Source: JABHHG01 sp964419445 (GTDB lineage: Bacteria; Fidelibacterota; Marinisomatia; SCGC-AAA003-L08; D37C17). Taken from it: a DNA stretch of 38,425 nt. Positions 25,616 to 34,728 of the stretch are shown here, one piece after another (positions within the stretch are counted from its first letter, which is position 1; each line of letters begins with the position of its first letter). Made by a program: the position numbers and the translations under genes. A model generated the notes under the pieces. It worked only from the letters and a program-made list of their open reading frames with translations. It did not search any database and was not told the origin of the DNA. Location: positions 1 through 38,425 of the forward strand of contig CAYQPE010000006.1 of assembly GCA_964419445.1 (NCBI GenBank), in the 5' to 3' direction.

Positions 25616-25873
25616 ATGAAAACAAAAAATATCAAATCATTTCTTAGTGTTGTTAAAATATCCTTTAAAAAAATATTAAGAGGCAAAGATGCCTTTGCAT
25701 CAATTAATGATATTAAGGAACGATTAAAAATTTGTAAAAATTGTGAATTTAAAATTGGTGATGAATTAAAATTAATGAAATGTAGCGAATGTGAATGCAA
25801 AATTTGCCATAAAATAAAAATTGCAGCGTCTGAATGCCCCCATAAAAAATGGACATTTGTGAATCCATCATAA
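25616..25873 (+). CDS. Small Cys-rich protein, putative zinc-binding
   Basis: An 85-aa basic protein with no signal peptide. The C-terminal half holds cysteines in the order CKNC, CSECECKIC and a final ECPHKKW. This layout (CxxC, then CxxCxCxxC, then CP..KW near the end) resembles small zinc-ribbon proteins common in phage and bacterial genomes that end in CPxxKW. That similarity is recalled, not searched. The function is unknown. The ATG lies 7 nt after a strong terminator with no visible Shine-Dalgarno. Confidence 0.6.
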   Translation: MKTKNIKSFLSVVKISFKKILRGKDAFASINDIKERLKICKNCEFKIGDELKLMKCSECECKICHKIKIAASECPHKKWTFVNPS

Positions 25874-25952
25874 AAAAATATACCAAACTATTACTGAGTT
25901 ATATTAAGTTTCACGTCTCGAAAATGATACTACCTATAAAGGAAAATGATTA

Positions 25953-26651
25953 ATGGGATTCTTTTCCCGATTTAAGAAAAAAGAAAAAAAGGTTGACCCC
26001 GTTCAACTAATTGAATCCACATTTGATTCGGTATTCAATAAATTATTAGATGAACTTTCTAGTGAAACCTATTGTTGGGATAAACCTTTTGGTGTAAAAA
26101 AATACGATTCATTTATTCTTTCTAAATTTGTAATTGAATATTCATTCCGTACACTTTATGCTGAAGATGTAGATAAAGATGTTTCTGAAGGCTTTGATAA
26201 AATATTTTCAACTTATTTCATTAATCAGCATGATATTGTATTTAATGGGATGCTAAAGTTTGAAGAGATGGAATCAGTCATTAATGAAAAAGTGGATAAG
26301 TTTAATGAACTTAGGAGAGAAAGCCGTCCACCAGAGTGTTGGTATAATGTATATTCAAATTTTACTGGTAATATTAGTTTAGAGGAAACAAATGCTGAAA
26401 TTGAAAGTCAGCAAAATGGGTTAGAACTTGTTAAAGGAAATCCTGGATTTTCAAATTTGGTACCTAAATGTGAGGCTAAACTTGCTCAAACTATAAAATT
26501 ATCAGAAGCATTTATTTCTGCTGAAGTAGCGTTTCCTCGAGTGATTCGATTTACAAAATCAGAATTTAAAAAGATGAATTTAAAGAAAATAAAGGCAGCC
26601 ATTAAGAAAATAGAAAAGGCTGAAAAGAAAAAAGAGAAAAGTAAAAAGTAA
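25953..26651 (+). CDS. Hypothetical protein with Lys-rich termini
   Basis: Not recognised. A 232-aa soluble protein that begins MGFFSRFKKKEKK and ends in a long Lys/Glu-rich tail (about residues 205-232), probably a charged helix. There is no signal peptide or membrane segment. The middle holds aromatic and acidic stretches (ETYCWDKPFGVKKYDSFI, RPPECWYNVYSNF) with two Cys-Trp type pairings, but no catalytic motif that I can name. AAGGA lies 14 nt before the ATG. It is separated from both neighbours by about 80-100 nt, so it is probably transcribed alone. A nucleic-acid or membrane-surface contact through the basic ends is possible but not shown. Confidence 0.6.
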   Translation: MGFFSRFKKKEKKVDPVQLIESTFDSVFNKLLDELSSETYCWDKPFGVKKYDSFILSKFVIEYSFRTLYAEDVDKDVSEGFDKIFSTYFINQHDIVFNGMLKFEEMESVINEKVDKFNELRRESRPPECWYNVYSNFTGNISLEETNAEIESQQNGLELVKGNPGFSNLVPKCEAKLAQTIKLSEAFISAEVAFPRVIRFTKSEFKKMNLKKIKAAIKKIEKAEKKKEKSKK

Positions 26652-26751
26652 TTAACATTACTGTTTATCCTCATTGATTAACACCTCAATTCTACCCTAA
26701 ATTTTCCCTCTTTAAATCAAGTGTAATTTGACCTTTTAATAGAAGTAGTGA

Positions 26752-29700
26752 ATGGCAGATAAAAAAATATTTGAATCCGTATCAAATCAGGTTGATTTTA
26801 TTCAACTCGAGCATGAGATATTGGAAAAGTGGGAAGCCGAAAAAACATTTCAACAATTAGTTGAGAAGAATCGCGGTAATAAAAGATGGTCTTTTTTGGA
26901 TGGTCCAATTACGGCAAATAATCCTATGGGCGTTCATCATGGATGGGGTCGTTCTTTAAAAGATATTTATCAACGATTTAATGCTGCAAAAGGTTACGAT
27001 TTACGATACCAAAATGGCTTTGATTGTCAAGGTTTGTGGGTTGAAGTTGAAGTTGAAAAAGAGTTAGGATTTAAATCTAAACGCGAAGTTGAAGAATTCG
27101 GTATCGAAAAATTCGTAAACCTTTGTAAAGAACGTGTAAATAAATATTCTGCAATACAAACCGACCAATCTAAACGGTTAGGGTATTGGATGGACTGGGA
27201 AAACTCCTATTTCACCATGTCTGATGAAAATAATTATACAATTTGGTCATTTCTCAAAAAGCTTTTCAATGAAGGGAAAATATACAAAGGTACTGATATT
27301 GTACCGTGGTCTGGCCGTTCTGGAACATCATATTCACAGATGGAAATCATTGAAGGTCGTAAACTTGTAGCACATCGTTCTGTTTTTGTTAAATTTTCAC
27401 TCTTAGAAAGAGAAAAAGAAAACCTTTTAGTGTGGACAACCACGCCATGGACACTAACCTCTAATGTTGCTGCTGCTGTAAATGTAAATTTAGATTATGT
27501 GAAACTTCGTGCATCAGATGGAGAATTATATTACTTCGCAGAAGAAAACTTAGAGTTTAAAAGGTTAGATAGACAATTTAAAGAGAAAAAGCAGTGGATA
27601 GATGGTATTCCCAAGCTAAAAACCATTGCACAAATCTTTAAAGAAAAAGGTGGCTATACAATTGAAGGAACCATAAAAGGTTCAGAATTAGTAGGCCTCA
27701 AGTATAGTGGTCCATTTGACGAATTGAAAGCTCAACAAGAGCATGGTGGATACCCATTTAAAAAGTCAGATTTAGAAAAATCGGGTATATCTGCAATTGA
27801 TTGTCATCGTGTGATCGATGGTGGAAAAGATAGTATTGGAAATGATATTGTAGTTGCAGGTGAAGGTACTGGAATAGTACATATTGCACCTGGATGTGGT
27901 GGCATTGATAATAAAATTGGTAAAAAAGAGTCTTTAGTTGAAATTGCACCATTAGATGACTCTGCAAATTATATAGATGGTTTTGATTGGTTATCAGGTA
28001 GATCTGCAACAGATGAAGATGTTATAACTGAAGTTATTGCTAATTTAAAAAATAAAAGCCGTCTTATCTATGTAGAAAAATATCCGCATGTTTATCCTCA
28101 TTGTTGGCGCTCTGGTGATGAGTTAGTATATCGTTGTGTTGATGAATGGTATATAAATATGGATTGGCGTGATAGGATTAAAAATATTGTTGATGATGTC
28201 CAATGGATTCCAGAATGGGGCCATGAACGTGAATTAGAATGGTTAGAAAATATGGGTGATTGGATGATCTCTAAAAAACGATTTTGGGGATTAGCATTAC
28301 CTATTTGGACCTTTGAAGATGGTTCATTCTTCGTAGTCGGATCTAAAGAAGAGTTGAAAGAGTTAGCAGTTGAAGGTTGGGATGAGTTTAATGGGAATTC
28401 ACCACATCGACCTTGGATTGATAGAGTTAAAATTAAACATCCAGAAACAGGATTGGTTGGAAATAGAATACCCGATGTTGGAAATCCCTGGTTAGATGCT
28501 GGGATTGTACCATTTTCAACGATGCAATATAATACCGATAGAGAATATTGGGAAAAATGGTTTCCGGCTGATTTTGTAGTAGAATGCTTCCCTGGACAAT
28601 TTAGAAATTGGTTTTATTCACTATTAGCAATGTCAGCAATGATGGAAGATAAAGCCCCTTTTAAAACCCTTTTAGGGCATGCCCTTGTAAAAGACGAAAC
28701 TGGCAGAGATATGCATAAATCATGGGGAAATGCTATTTGGTTTGAAGATGCAGCTGAGAAAATGGGTGTGGATGTTATGCGATGGTTATATGCAAGTCAA
28801 AACCCTGAGCATAATTTACTGTTTGGATATAATTTAGCAGATGAAGTTCGTAAAAACTTAATTACATTATGGAATACCTATTCATTCTTTGTTACCTATG
28901 CCAACTTAGATGAATTTGATGTAAATAAAGATAAATTTGACCAAAAAGACTTAACACAATTAGATAAATGGATTCTTTCTAAAACAAATGAATTTGTGGC
29001 TTCTGCAAATAGCTATTATGCTTCCTTTCAAGTTTTTAAAATGATGAAAGATGCCTCTAAATTATTGGATAATATTTCCAATTGGTATGTGAGAAGAAAT
29101 AGACGACGTTTTTGGAAATCAGAAAGCGATGTGGATAAAATTGCTGCATATCATACCTTATATGAAGTAATCATTAAATATATTAAGGTAATGGCACCTA
29201 TTATTCCATTTGTATCTGAGAAAATTTATCAAAATCTTGTAGTTAATACAGATGACAGTGCTCCCAAAAGTATTCATTTAACATCTTTCCCTGAATTTGA
29301 TGATTCACTTGAGAATCGTGAACTTATAGATGAAATAGATTCAGTAATAAATATTGTATCTTTAGGTAGATCTGCACGGAATAAAGCCAATGTGAAGATT
29401 CGTCAACCCTTGGCAAAACTTTCTGTATTTTGTTCAAATGAGCAACAAGAACTATTGAATAGGAATTCTTCTCAAATATTAGATGAATTAAATATAAAAT
29501 CCTTAGAGTTTGTAAATTCAACAGATGATTTAGTTTCATACTCAATAAAACCTAATTTTGCTACATTAGGAAAAGAGTATGGTCAACAAATGGGTGAAAT
29601 TGTTAAAGCAATTAATGCATTTGACGAGAAGGATTTAATTTCAAAAATAAATTCTAAAACAAAGATTCAACTCACAATAAATGATATTGAAGTTGAATTG

Positions 29701-30066
29701 ACTCCAGATGATTTAATTATTACTGAAAACCCAAAAGAGAATTATTCCGTTTCTTCTACATCTACTGAAATTGTAGGAATTTATACAGAAATTTCTGAAG
29801 ACTTGAGGAATGAAGGTATTGTAAGAGATTTGATTCGGCAGGTACAAAATCTTAGAAAAGATTCTGGATTAAAAGTTGAAGATCGAATTCATGTTGATAT
29901 GGTATGTGATATGTCAATAGAACATGCATTAAATGATAATAAGGATTATTTTATGAATGAAGTTTTAGGTACAAAGCTGAATTATTCACAGAATGCTCTC
30001 CAACATCAAACTTCATTTAAAATAAATGGAAGCCCTATAGAGCTTTCTATAGCAATTGAAAAGTAA
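26752..30066 (+). CDS. ileS: Isoleucyl-tRNA synthetase, type 2, with GXHH signature
   Basis: This enzyme charges tRNA-Ile. At 1104 aa it has the longer eukaryote-like (type 2) form and lacks the C-terminal zinc-binding cysteines typical of type 1. The catalytic core opens with PITANNPMGVHHGWGRS. The class I signature HXGH is here G60-V-H62-H63, that is, GXHH with first and third residues swapped. KMSKS reads DMHKSWGN (K656 retained). The editing domain (about 200-400, with VWTTTPWTLTSN) and anticodon-binding region (from about 700) are present. Type 2 enzymes tolerate mupirocin, and GXHH versions were described as hyper-resistant. No T-box or strong promoter is seen in the 100-nt gap upstream. 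It is separated from the dksA-like gene by only 12 nt. Confidence 0.95.
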   Translation: MADKKIFESVSNQVDFIQLEHEILEKWEAEKTFQQLVEKNRGNKRWSFLDGPITANNPMGVHHGWGRSLKDIYQRFNAAKGYDLRYQNGFDCQGLWVEVEVEKELGFKSKREVEEFGIEKFVNLCKERVNKYSAIQTDQSKRLGYWMDWENSYFTMSDENNYTIWSFLKKLFNEGKIYKGTDIVPWSGRSGTSYSQMEIIEGRKLVAHRSVFVKFSLLEREKENLLVWTTTPWTLTSNVAAAVNVNLDYVKLRASDGELYYFAEENLEFKRLDRQFKEKKQWIDGIPKLKTIAQIFKEKGGYTIEGTIKGSELVGLKYSGPFDELKAQQEHGGYPFKKSDLEKSGISAIDCHRVIDGGKDSIGNDIVVAGEGTGIVHIAPGCGGIDNKIGKKESLVEIAPLDDSANYIDGFDWLSGRSATDEDVITEVIANLKNKSRLIYVEKYPHVYPHCWRSGDELVYRCVDEWYINMDWRDRIKNIVDDVQWIPEWGHERELEWLENMGDWMISKKRFWGLALPIWTFEDGSFFVVGSKEELKELAVEGWDEFNGNSPHRPWIDRVKIKHPETGLVGNRIPDVGNPWLDAGIVPFSTMQYNTDREYWEKWFPADFVVECFPGQFRNWFYSLLAMSAMMEDKAPFKTLLGHALVKDETGRDMHKSWGNAIWFEDAAEKMGVDVMRWLYASQNPEHNLLFGYNLADEVRKNLITLWNTYSFFVTYANLDEFDVNKDKFDQKDLTQLDKWILSKTNEFVASANSYYASFQVFKMMKDASKLLDNISNWYVRRNRRRFWKSESDVDKIAAYHTLYEVIIKYIKVMAPIIPFVSEKIYQNLVVNTDDSAPKSIHLTSFPEFDDSLENRELIDEIDSVINIVSLGRSARNKANVKIRQPLAKLSVFCSNEQQELLNRNSSQILDELNIKSLEFVNSTDDLVSYSIKPNFATLGKEYGQQMGEIVKAINAFDEKDLISKINSKTKIQLTINDIEVELTPDDLIITENPKENYSVSSTSTEIVGIYTEISEDLRNEGIVRDLIRQVQNLRKDSGLKVEDRIHVDMVCDMSIEHALNDNKDYFMNEVLGTKLNYSQNALQHQTSFKINGSPIELSIAIEK

Positions 30067-30078
30067 AGGATATTAATT

Positions 30079-30462
30079 ATGGCGTCAAAGAAAAAATGGA
30101 CTAAAAAAGAAATTAAATCATTCAAAGAAATGATTCTAGGGAAGCGTAAAACTGTAGTTGAAGAATATGAAGCATCAAAAGAGCGTGCAGATGATATGCT
30201 CCATAATGAATCGACTAATGCTATTTACTCTTCACATATGGCTGATGCAGGATCTGATCAACAAGAAATGGAAAAAGCATATTATTGGCTTGCTCGAGAA
30301 AATAAGTTTTTACAATATCTCAATCGTGCATTAGAAATGATTGAAGATGGTACTTTTGGCATATGCAAAACATGTGGTGATCTTATAAATCCAGAAAGAC
30401 TGCATGAAGTACCGCATACTACCAGTTGTTTTGAATGTAAAACTGCAAGTAAACGTAATTGA
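30079..30462 (+). CDS. DksA/TraR-family C4 zinc-finger protein
   Basis: A 127-aa member of the DksA/TraR family, whose members bind RNA polymerase through the secondary channel and modulate transcription in starvation. The N-terminal two-thirds is helical and charged, fitting the coiled coil. The C-terminal C4 finger is CKTCGDLINPERLHEVPHTTSCFECK, split as CxxC and CxxC. The acidic tip of true DksA (DPADRA-like) is not evident, so direct ppGpp-linked function is uncertain. AAAGGA precedes the ATG. The 3' end overlaps the lspA TTG start by 4 nt. Confidence 0.88.
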   Translation: MASKKKWTKKEIKSFKEMILGKRKTVVEEYEASKERADDMLHNESTNAIYSSHMADAGSDQQEMEKAYYWLARENKFLQYLNRALEMIEDGTFGICKTCGDLINPERLHEVPHTTSCFECKTASKRN

Positions 30463-30950
30463 ATAAATTTTACCCTACAGTAATTGTAGTAATTTTAGAT
30501 CAGCTTTCAAAACTATGGATTAAATTCAATTTTAATCTATATGAAAGCCGTAATGTACTGGGAGACTTTCTGCGATTTAGTTATGTAGAAAATCCAGGTA
30601 TTGCTTTTGGTATTCGCTTAGGCTCCTTTAGAATTATTATTACAATTCTTTCTTTTTTAATAGCTCTGTATATCGCATATTTAATTTATTCTCAAATTAA
30701 ATTATCAATGTTTGAAGAATTTTCTTTAGCACTTATTTTAGGTGGTGCTATAGGTAATTTAATTGATAGATTACTTATTTATGTACCTTCTGCAAACTAC
30801 TCAGGCGTAATTGATTTCATTGATGTTGGCATTGGGCTAAATAGATGGTATATATTTAATATTGCAGATTCTGCTGTTACTGTAGGAATAATAATTTATT
30901 TAATATACTCTACATTTTTAGAAGATAAAAAATCACTCAATGCAGGATAA
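30459..30950 (+). CDS. lspA: Lipoprotein signal peptidase (signal peptidase II)
   Basis: LspA cleaves signal peptides of diacylglyceryl-modified prolipoproteins in the inner membrane. The 163-aa protein has four hydrophobic segments and all family motifs: DQLSKLW near the N terminus, YVENPGIAFGI, GGAIGNLIDRL, GVIDFIDVG with catalytic D119, and FNIADSAV with catalytic D137. The TTG start overlaps the upstream stop (TTGA), and the 3' end overlaps the pseudouridine synthase by 11 nt. Several lipoproteins in this window (NagZ fusion, NamZ, the gene at 37990) would be its substrates. Confidence 0.95.
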   Translation: MNKFYPTVIVVILDQLSKLWIKFNFNLYESRNVLGDFLRFSYVENPGIAFGIRLGSFRIIITILSFLIALYIAYLIYSQIKLSMFEEFSLALILGGAIGNLIDRLLIYVPSANYSGVIDFIDVGIGLNRWYIFNIADSAVTVGIIIYLIYSTFLEDKKSLNAG

Positions 30951-31896
30951 ATTTAGTTTGATTGTAGATGAATCAAATATTCGTCTAGATCAATTTTTAT
31001 CACAAAAACTTTCCCAAATCTCTCGTTCAAAAATTCAATCTGCAATTAAATCTGGGCATATTCAATTGGATGGTGAAGCTACAAAATCATCCGTTGTGTT
31101 AAAAGGTGGAGAAAAAATTATGTGTGTATTTCCTGAAAAGGAAATTGTTGAATTAATCCCAGAAGATATACCATTGAATATTATTTTTGAAGACGAGCAT
31201 ATTATAGTCATTAATAAATCAACTGGAATGGTGACTCATCCTGGAAGTGGTAATTATACAGGCACTTTAGCCAATGCACTAAAATTTCATTTTAACAAAC
31301 TATCAATGGGGGATAGTACCCGTCCAGGAATTGTTCATAGGTTGGATAAAGAAACATCGGGTGTAATTGTCGTTGCTAAAACGGATATAGCACATCAAAA
31401 GATTAGTGATCAATTTGCAGATAGAACCATTAAAAAAACATACAATGCACTTATTTGGGGTAAAATTGATGAAGATGGTGAAATAGAAGGCTTAATTGGA
31501 AGGCATCCAAAAAATAGACAAGCCTTTACTATGGTAAATTCAAATGGTAGAGAATCTTTTACTTCTTATGAACCCATTGAAAATTTATCACCATTAACTT
31601 TTTTAAGATTATTTCCCCAAACAGGAAGAACGCATCAAATCCGTGTTCATTTGAAAAGCCTTGGACATCCAATTTTTGCAGATGAGTTATATGGTGGTGG
31701 TAAAAAGATGTGTAAGTCATTCCATGTTAAGCATACTCAAATACTAAATAGATTGTTTAAGGCATTGAATCGAGTTGCTTTACATGCTGAAAAGTTAGAA
31801 ATTACACATCCAGACAATGGGAAATTAATGGAGTTTAGTGCACCATTACCAGATGACATGAAATATGCATTAGAAATTTTGAAGAATGCTCAGTGA
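30940..31896 (+). CDS. RluA/RluD-family 23S rRNA pseudouridine synthase
   Basis: A 318-aa pseudouridine synthase with an N-terminal S4 RNA-binding domain (about residues 10-65, LDQFLSQKLSQISRSKIQSAI) and an RluA-type catalytic domain. The signature HRLDKETSGVIVVAKT holds catalytic D136. RTHQIRVHLKSLGHPIFADELYGG is typical of RluD-like enzymes, which modify helix 69 of 23S rRNA. Assignment to RluD rather than RluC rests on the S4 domain and the lspA-rluD gene order common in bacteria. It overlaps the genes on both sides by 11 nt. Confidence 0.92.
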   Translation: MQDKFSLIVDESNIRLDQFLSQKLSQISRSKIQSAIKSGHIQLDGEATKSSVVLKGGEKIMCVFPEKEIVELIPEDIPLNIIFEDEHIIVINKSTGMVTHPGSGNYTGTLANALKFHFNKLSMGDSTRPGIVHRLDKETSGVIVVAKTDIAHQKISDQFADRTIKKTYNALIWGKIDEDGEIEGLIGRHPKNRQAFTMVNSNGRESFTSYEPIENLSPLTFLRLFPQTGRTHQIRVHLKSLGHPIFADELYGGGKKMCKSFHVKHTQILNRLFKALNRVALHAEKLEITHPDNGKLMEFSAPLPDDMKYALEILKNAQ

Positions 31897-32800
31897 TAAT
31901 CGTCAAATTATTGATTCATTTTTAAAGTACATTAAATTTGAAAGAATGTATTCAAGGGAGACTTTGCGAGCATATCAGAATGATTTAATTCAATTCGATG
32001 CTTTTTTAAATGGCACCTCTTTTAAAAAAACAAATGCCAGTAATATTCAGAATTTTCTATTTGAAATTACCAAAGAGAAAAATTTATCAGAATCTACAAT
32101 AAATAGAAAATTAGCCTCCATAAAATCATTTTATAAATTTCTTCGAAATCAAAAATTAATCGAAACAAACTATTCTAAACTGATTCAATCACCCAAAGTT
32201 GCAAAACGGATTCCCAATTATATGAGTGAAGGTGAAATAAAAAAACTTTTAGACTATCCTTATGGTGATGATTATAAAACCCATAGAGACCGATTGGTAT
32301 TAGAGCTTTTCTATGCAACAGGAATTAGAATATCAGAACTTACTACATTAAGATTACCCCAAATTCAGTTAGAAGGTAAAACTATTAAAGTGATGGGTAA
32401 AGGAAGTAAAGAACGAATAGTAGTGTTTGGTAATTCTCTAAAGAATATTTTAATTGAATATTTAGATAAACGTAATGAAATTGAAAAATTTAATGAATCG
32501 GATTACTTGTTTCCCCAAAATAAAAAAAACAAATCAGGGAAATTTCATTCTCATTTGCATCAAAAAACAATTTATAATATTGTTAAAAAATATATAAAGT
32601 CATCTTTGGCAGATGAAAAATTAAGCCCACATTCTTTACGCCATTCTTTTGCCACTCATTTACTAAATAATGGTGCAGATATAATGTCAGTAAAAGAATT
32701 ATTGGGTCATAATTCCTTATCATCCACTCAAATTTATACTCATATACAGACAAAGAAATTAAAAGAAGCATACAATCAAGCACATCCGCATGCTAAATAG
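31886..32800 (+). CDS. Tyrosine recombinase XerC/XerD
   Basis: A 304-aa site-specific recombinase of the XerC/XerD type, which resolves chromosome dimers at dif during cell division. The N-terminal SAM-like core-binding domain spans about 1-95. The catalytic domain has R148 (ATGIRISEL), the lysine in MGKGSKERIV, H249-x-x-R252 (PHSLRHSFATHLL), H275 (LGHNSL) and the nucleophile Y284 (IYTH), so all six catalytic positions are filled. No integrase-like extension or mobile-element context is present; it sits among housekeeping genes with an 11-nt overlap upstream. I cannot tell XerC from XerD, and no dif site was recognised. Confidence 0.92.
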   Translation: MLSDNRQIIDSFLKYIKFERMYSRETLRAYQNDLIQFDAFLNGTSFKKTNASNIQNFLFEITKEKNLSESTINRKLASIKSFYKFLRNQKLIETNYSKLIQSPKVAKRIPNYMSEGEIKKLLDYPYGDDYKTHRDRLVLELFYATGIRISELTTLRLPQIQLEGKTIKVMGKGSKERIVVFGNSLKNILIEYLDKRNEIEKFNESDYLFPQNKKNKSGKFHSHLHQKTIYNIVKKYIKSSLADEKLSPHSLRHSFATHLLNNGADIMSVKELLGHNSLSSTQIYTHIQTKKLKEAYNQAHPHAK

Positions 32801-32812
32801 AAAGGATACAAA

Positions 32813-34426
32813 GTGACAGAATCGTCATTGGGCTTAGATCTTATCGGCCTACATAATGTAGGGAAAATTTTTAGAAATCTTTCCACTGAAAGGCTCGTTG
32901 AAGAAGGAATATTGAACAACGAAGTTAAAATGGGCATGAATGGCGCAACAATTGTAGATACTGGAGCATATACAGGAAGGTCACCCAAGGATAAATACTT
33001 CGTTGAAGAAAATAGTTCGAAAGACAATTTGTGGTGGGGACCTGTCAATAGACCTGTACGTGAAGAAATTTTCAATGAATTATTTGAAAAAGTTTTGAAT
33101 TATTATAATTCGAGTGATTCTAAAACATATATTTTTGATGGATTTGCTGGTGCTGATAAAGAAAATAGATTGCCCCTACGTGTAATTGCTAAACGTGCAT
33201 GGCAAAACCATTTTTGTCATAATATGTTTATAAATCCAACTGAGAGTGAGTTAAATAATTTTACCCCTGAGTTTACTATTATTAATGCATCAGAAGTTAA
33301 AAATGTTGATTTCCAAGCACATGGCCTTAATTCAGAAACTTTTGTTATATTTAATTTAGAAAAGAAAATTGCAATAATTGGTGGTACAGAATATGGTGGA
33401 GAAATGAAAAAAGGAATTTTTTCAGTACTCCATTATTATCTTCCGTTAAAGGGGATTTTATCCATGCATTGTTCAGCTAATGTATCTGAAGACGGTAAAA
33501 ATACTGCCTTATTCTTTGGATTAAGTGGCACAGGAAAAACTACACTTTCAACGGATCCCAACCGACCTCTCATCGGTGATGATGAGCATGGATGGTCTGA
33601 TAATGGCGTCTTTAATTTTGAAGGTGGATGTTATGCTAAAGTAATAAATCTAAGTGCTAAAGATGAACCAGATATATATAATGCCATTCGCCATGGTGCC
33701 ATGTTAGAAAATGTAGTTTATGATAAAAATAGAAATATAGATTTTACTGATTCGACAAAAACAGAAAATACACGAGTATCATATCCTCTTGAACATATTG
33801 AGAACTCTTTGTTTGCACAAGGAAAAGACAGTATATCTGGACATCCACGAACAATTATTTTCTTAACCTGTGATGCTTATGGAATTTTACCTCCAGTATC
33901 AAAACTTACCACTGAACAGGCTATGTACCATTTTATTAGTGGATATACAGCAAAAGTAGCTGGGACTGAACGAGGAGTAACTGAACCCACCGCCACTTTT
34001 TCTCCATGTTATGGTGGTCCATTTTTAACATTGCATCCTTTGAGATATGCAGAATTACTTAAAGATAAAATTGAAGAGCATGATGTAAAAGTTTATTTGG
34101 TAAATACAGGATGGAATGGTGGTTCAGCACAATCTGGCGCAAAGCGAATTAGTATTAAAAATACACGTGCTATGATAACTGCAATTTTAAATGGATCCAT
34201 CGTACATTCTGAATTTGAAACTGATCCAGTATTTGGACTTTCAATTCCAGCATCATTAGAGGGTGTTGATAGCCATGTATTAAATCCACGAGAATCTTGG
34301 GAAGATAAAGTAGAATATGATAACAATGCCATAAAATTGGCTGAACAATTTATTGATAATTTTAAAACATACGGCAATAATGTGCTGTATTTAGAAAAAT
34401 CTGGCCCCAAACTTGTAAATGTATAG
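32813..34426 (+). CDS. pckA: Phosphoenolpyruvate carboxykinase (ATP)
   Basis: PckA makes phosphoenolpyruvate from oxaloacetate and ATP, the entry to gluconeogenesis, or runs in reverse as an anaplerotic step. The 537-aa protein has normal length. The family kinase motif GLSGTGKTTLS (K242 in the P-loop) and the metal-binding IGDDEHGWSDNGVFNFEGGCYAK are intact, and RSPKDKYF near residue 55 and NTGWNGG near 430 belong to substrate-binding regions. The GTG start has AAAGGA 9 nt upstream and lies 12 nt after the recombinase gene. The hibernation factor gene follows by 8 nt. Confidence 0.96.
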   Translation: MTESSLGLDLIGLHNVGKIFRNLSTERLVEEGILNNEVKMGMNGATIVDTGAYTGRSPKDKYFVEENSSKDNLWWGPVNRPVREEIFNELFEKVLNYYNSSDSKTYIFDGFAGADKENRLPLRVIAKRAWQNHFCHNMFINPTESELNNFTPEFTIINASEVKNVDFQAHGLNSETFVIFNLEKKIAIIGGTEYGGEMKKGIFSVLHYYLPLKGILSMHCSANVSEDGKNTALFFGLSGTGKTTLSTDPNRPLIGDDEHGWSDNGVFNFEGGCYAKVINLSAKDEPDIYNAIRHGAMLENVVYDKNRNIDFTDSTKTENTRVSYPLEHIENSLFAQGKDSISGHPRTIIFLTCDAYGILPPVSKLTTEQAMYHFISGYTAKVAGTERGVTEPTATFSPCYGGPFLTLHPLRYAELLKDKIEEHDVKVYLVNTGWNGGSAQSGAKRISIKNTRAMITAILNGSIVHSEFETDPVFGLSIPASLEGVDSHVLNPRESWEDKVEYDNNAIKLAEQFIDNFKTYGNNVLYLEKSGPKLVNV

Positions 34427-34434
34427 GAGAAAAT

Positions 34435-34728
34435 ATGAATATTGAAATAACTGCAAGACATTTTACCCCTTCAGATATACTGAAAGAATTAGTAGAAGAA
34501 AAAGTAAGTAAAGTTGAAAAATACCATGTAGAGCTTACACGTTGTAATGTTGTACTTACAAAAGAAGAAAATGGTGCAGAGGAGTCTGTAGAAATAATTG
34601 CACATGGAAAAGGTCATGAGTTTGTATCTCATGATAATTCATCTAAATTTGAAAAATCTTTAGCTAGTGCCGTTGATAAACTCAGTGTACAAATTAAAAA
34701 ATATCACGATAAAAAGGTTAGTCATTAA
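34435..34728 (+). CDS. hpf: Ribosome hibernation promoting factor, short form
   Basis: A 97-aa HPF/RaiA (YfiA) family protein that binds the 30S decoding region and promotes inactive 70S/100S ribosomes in slow growth. The start ITARHFTPSDILKELVEEKVSKVEKY and the pattern of alternating strands fit the family. It is the short form, with no C-terminal dimerisation domain, so dimer formation would require another factor such as RMF or another HPF. AGGAG precedes the ATG. The next gene's TTG follows its stop directly. Confidence 0.9.
   Translation: MNIEITARHFTPSDILKELVEEKVSKVEKYHVELTRCNVVLTKEENGAEESVEIIAHGKGHEFVSHDNSSKFEKSLASAVDKLSVQIKKYHDKKVSH

Noticed and set aside
26652..26751. T-box leader before ileS
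   Set aside because: The 100-nt gap has no conserved T-box sequence and no terminator/antiterminator pair.
31886..32800. Integrase of a mobile element
   Set aside because: The size, motif order and housekeeping context fit XerC/XerD; no attachment repeats, tRNA or phage genes are near.
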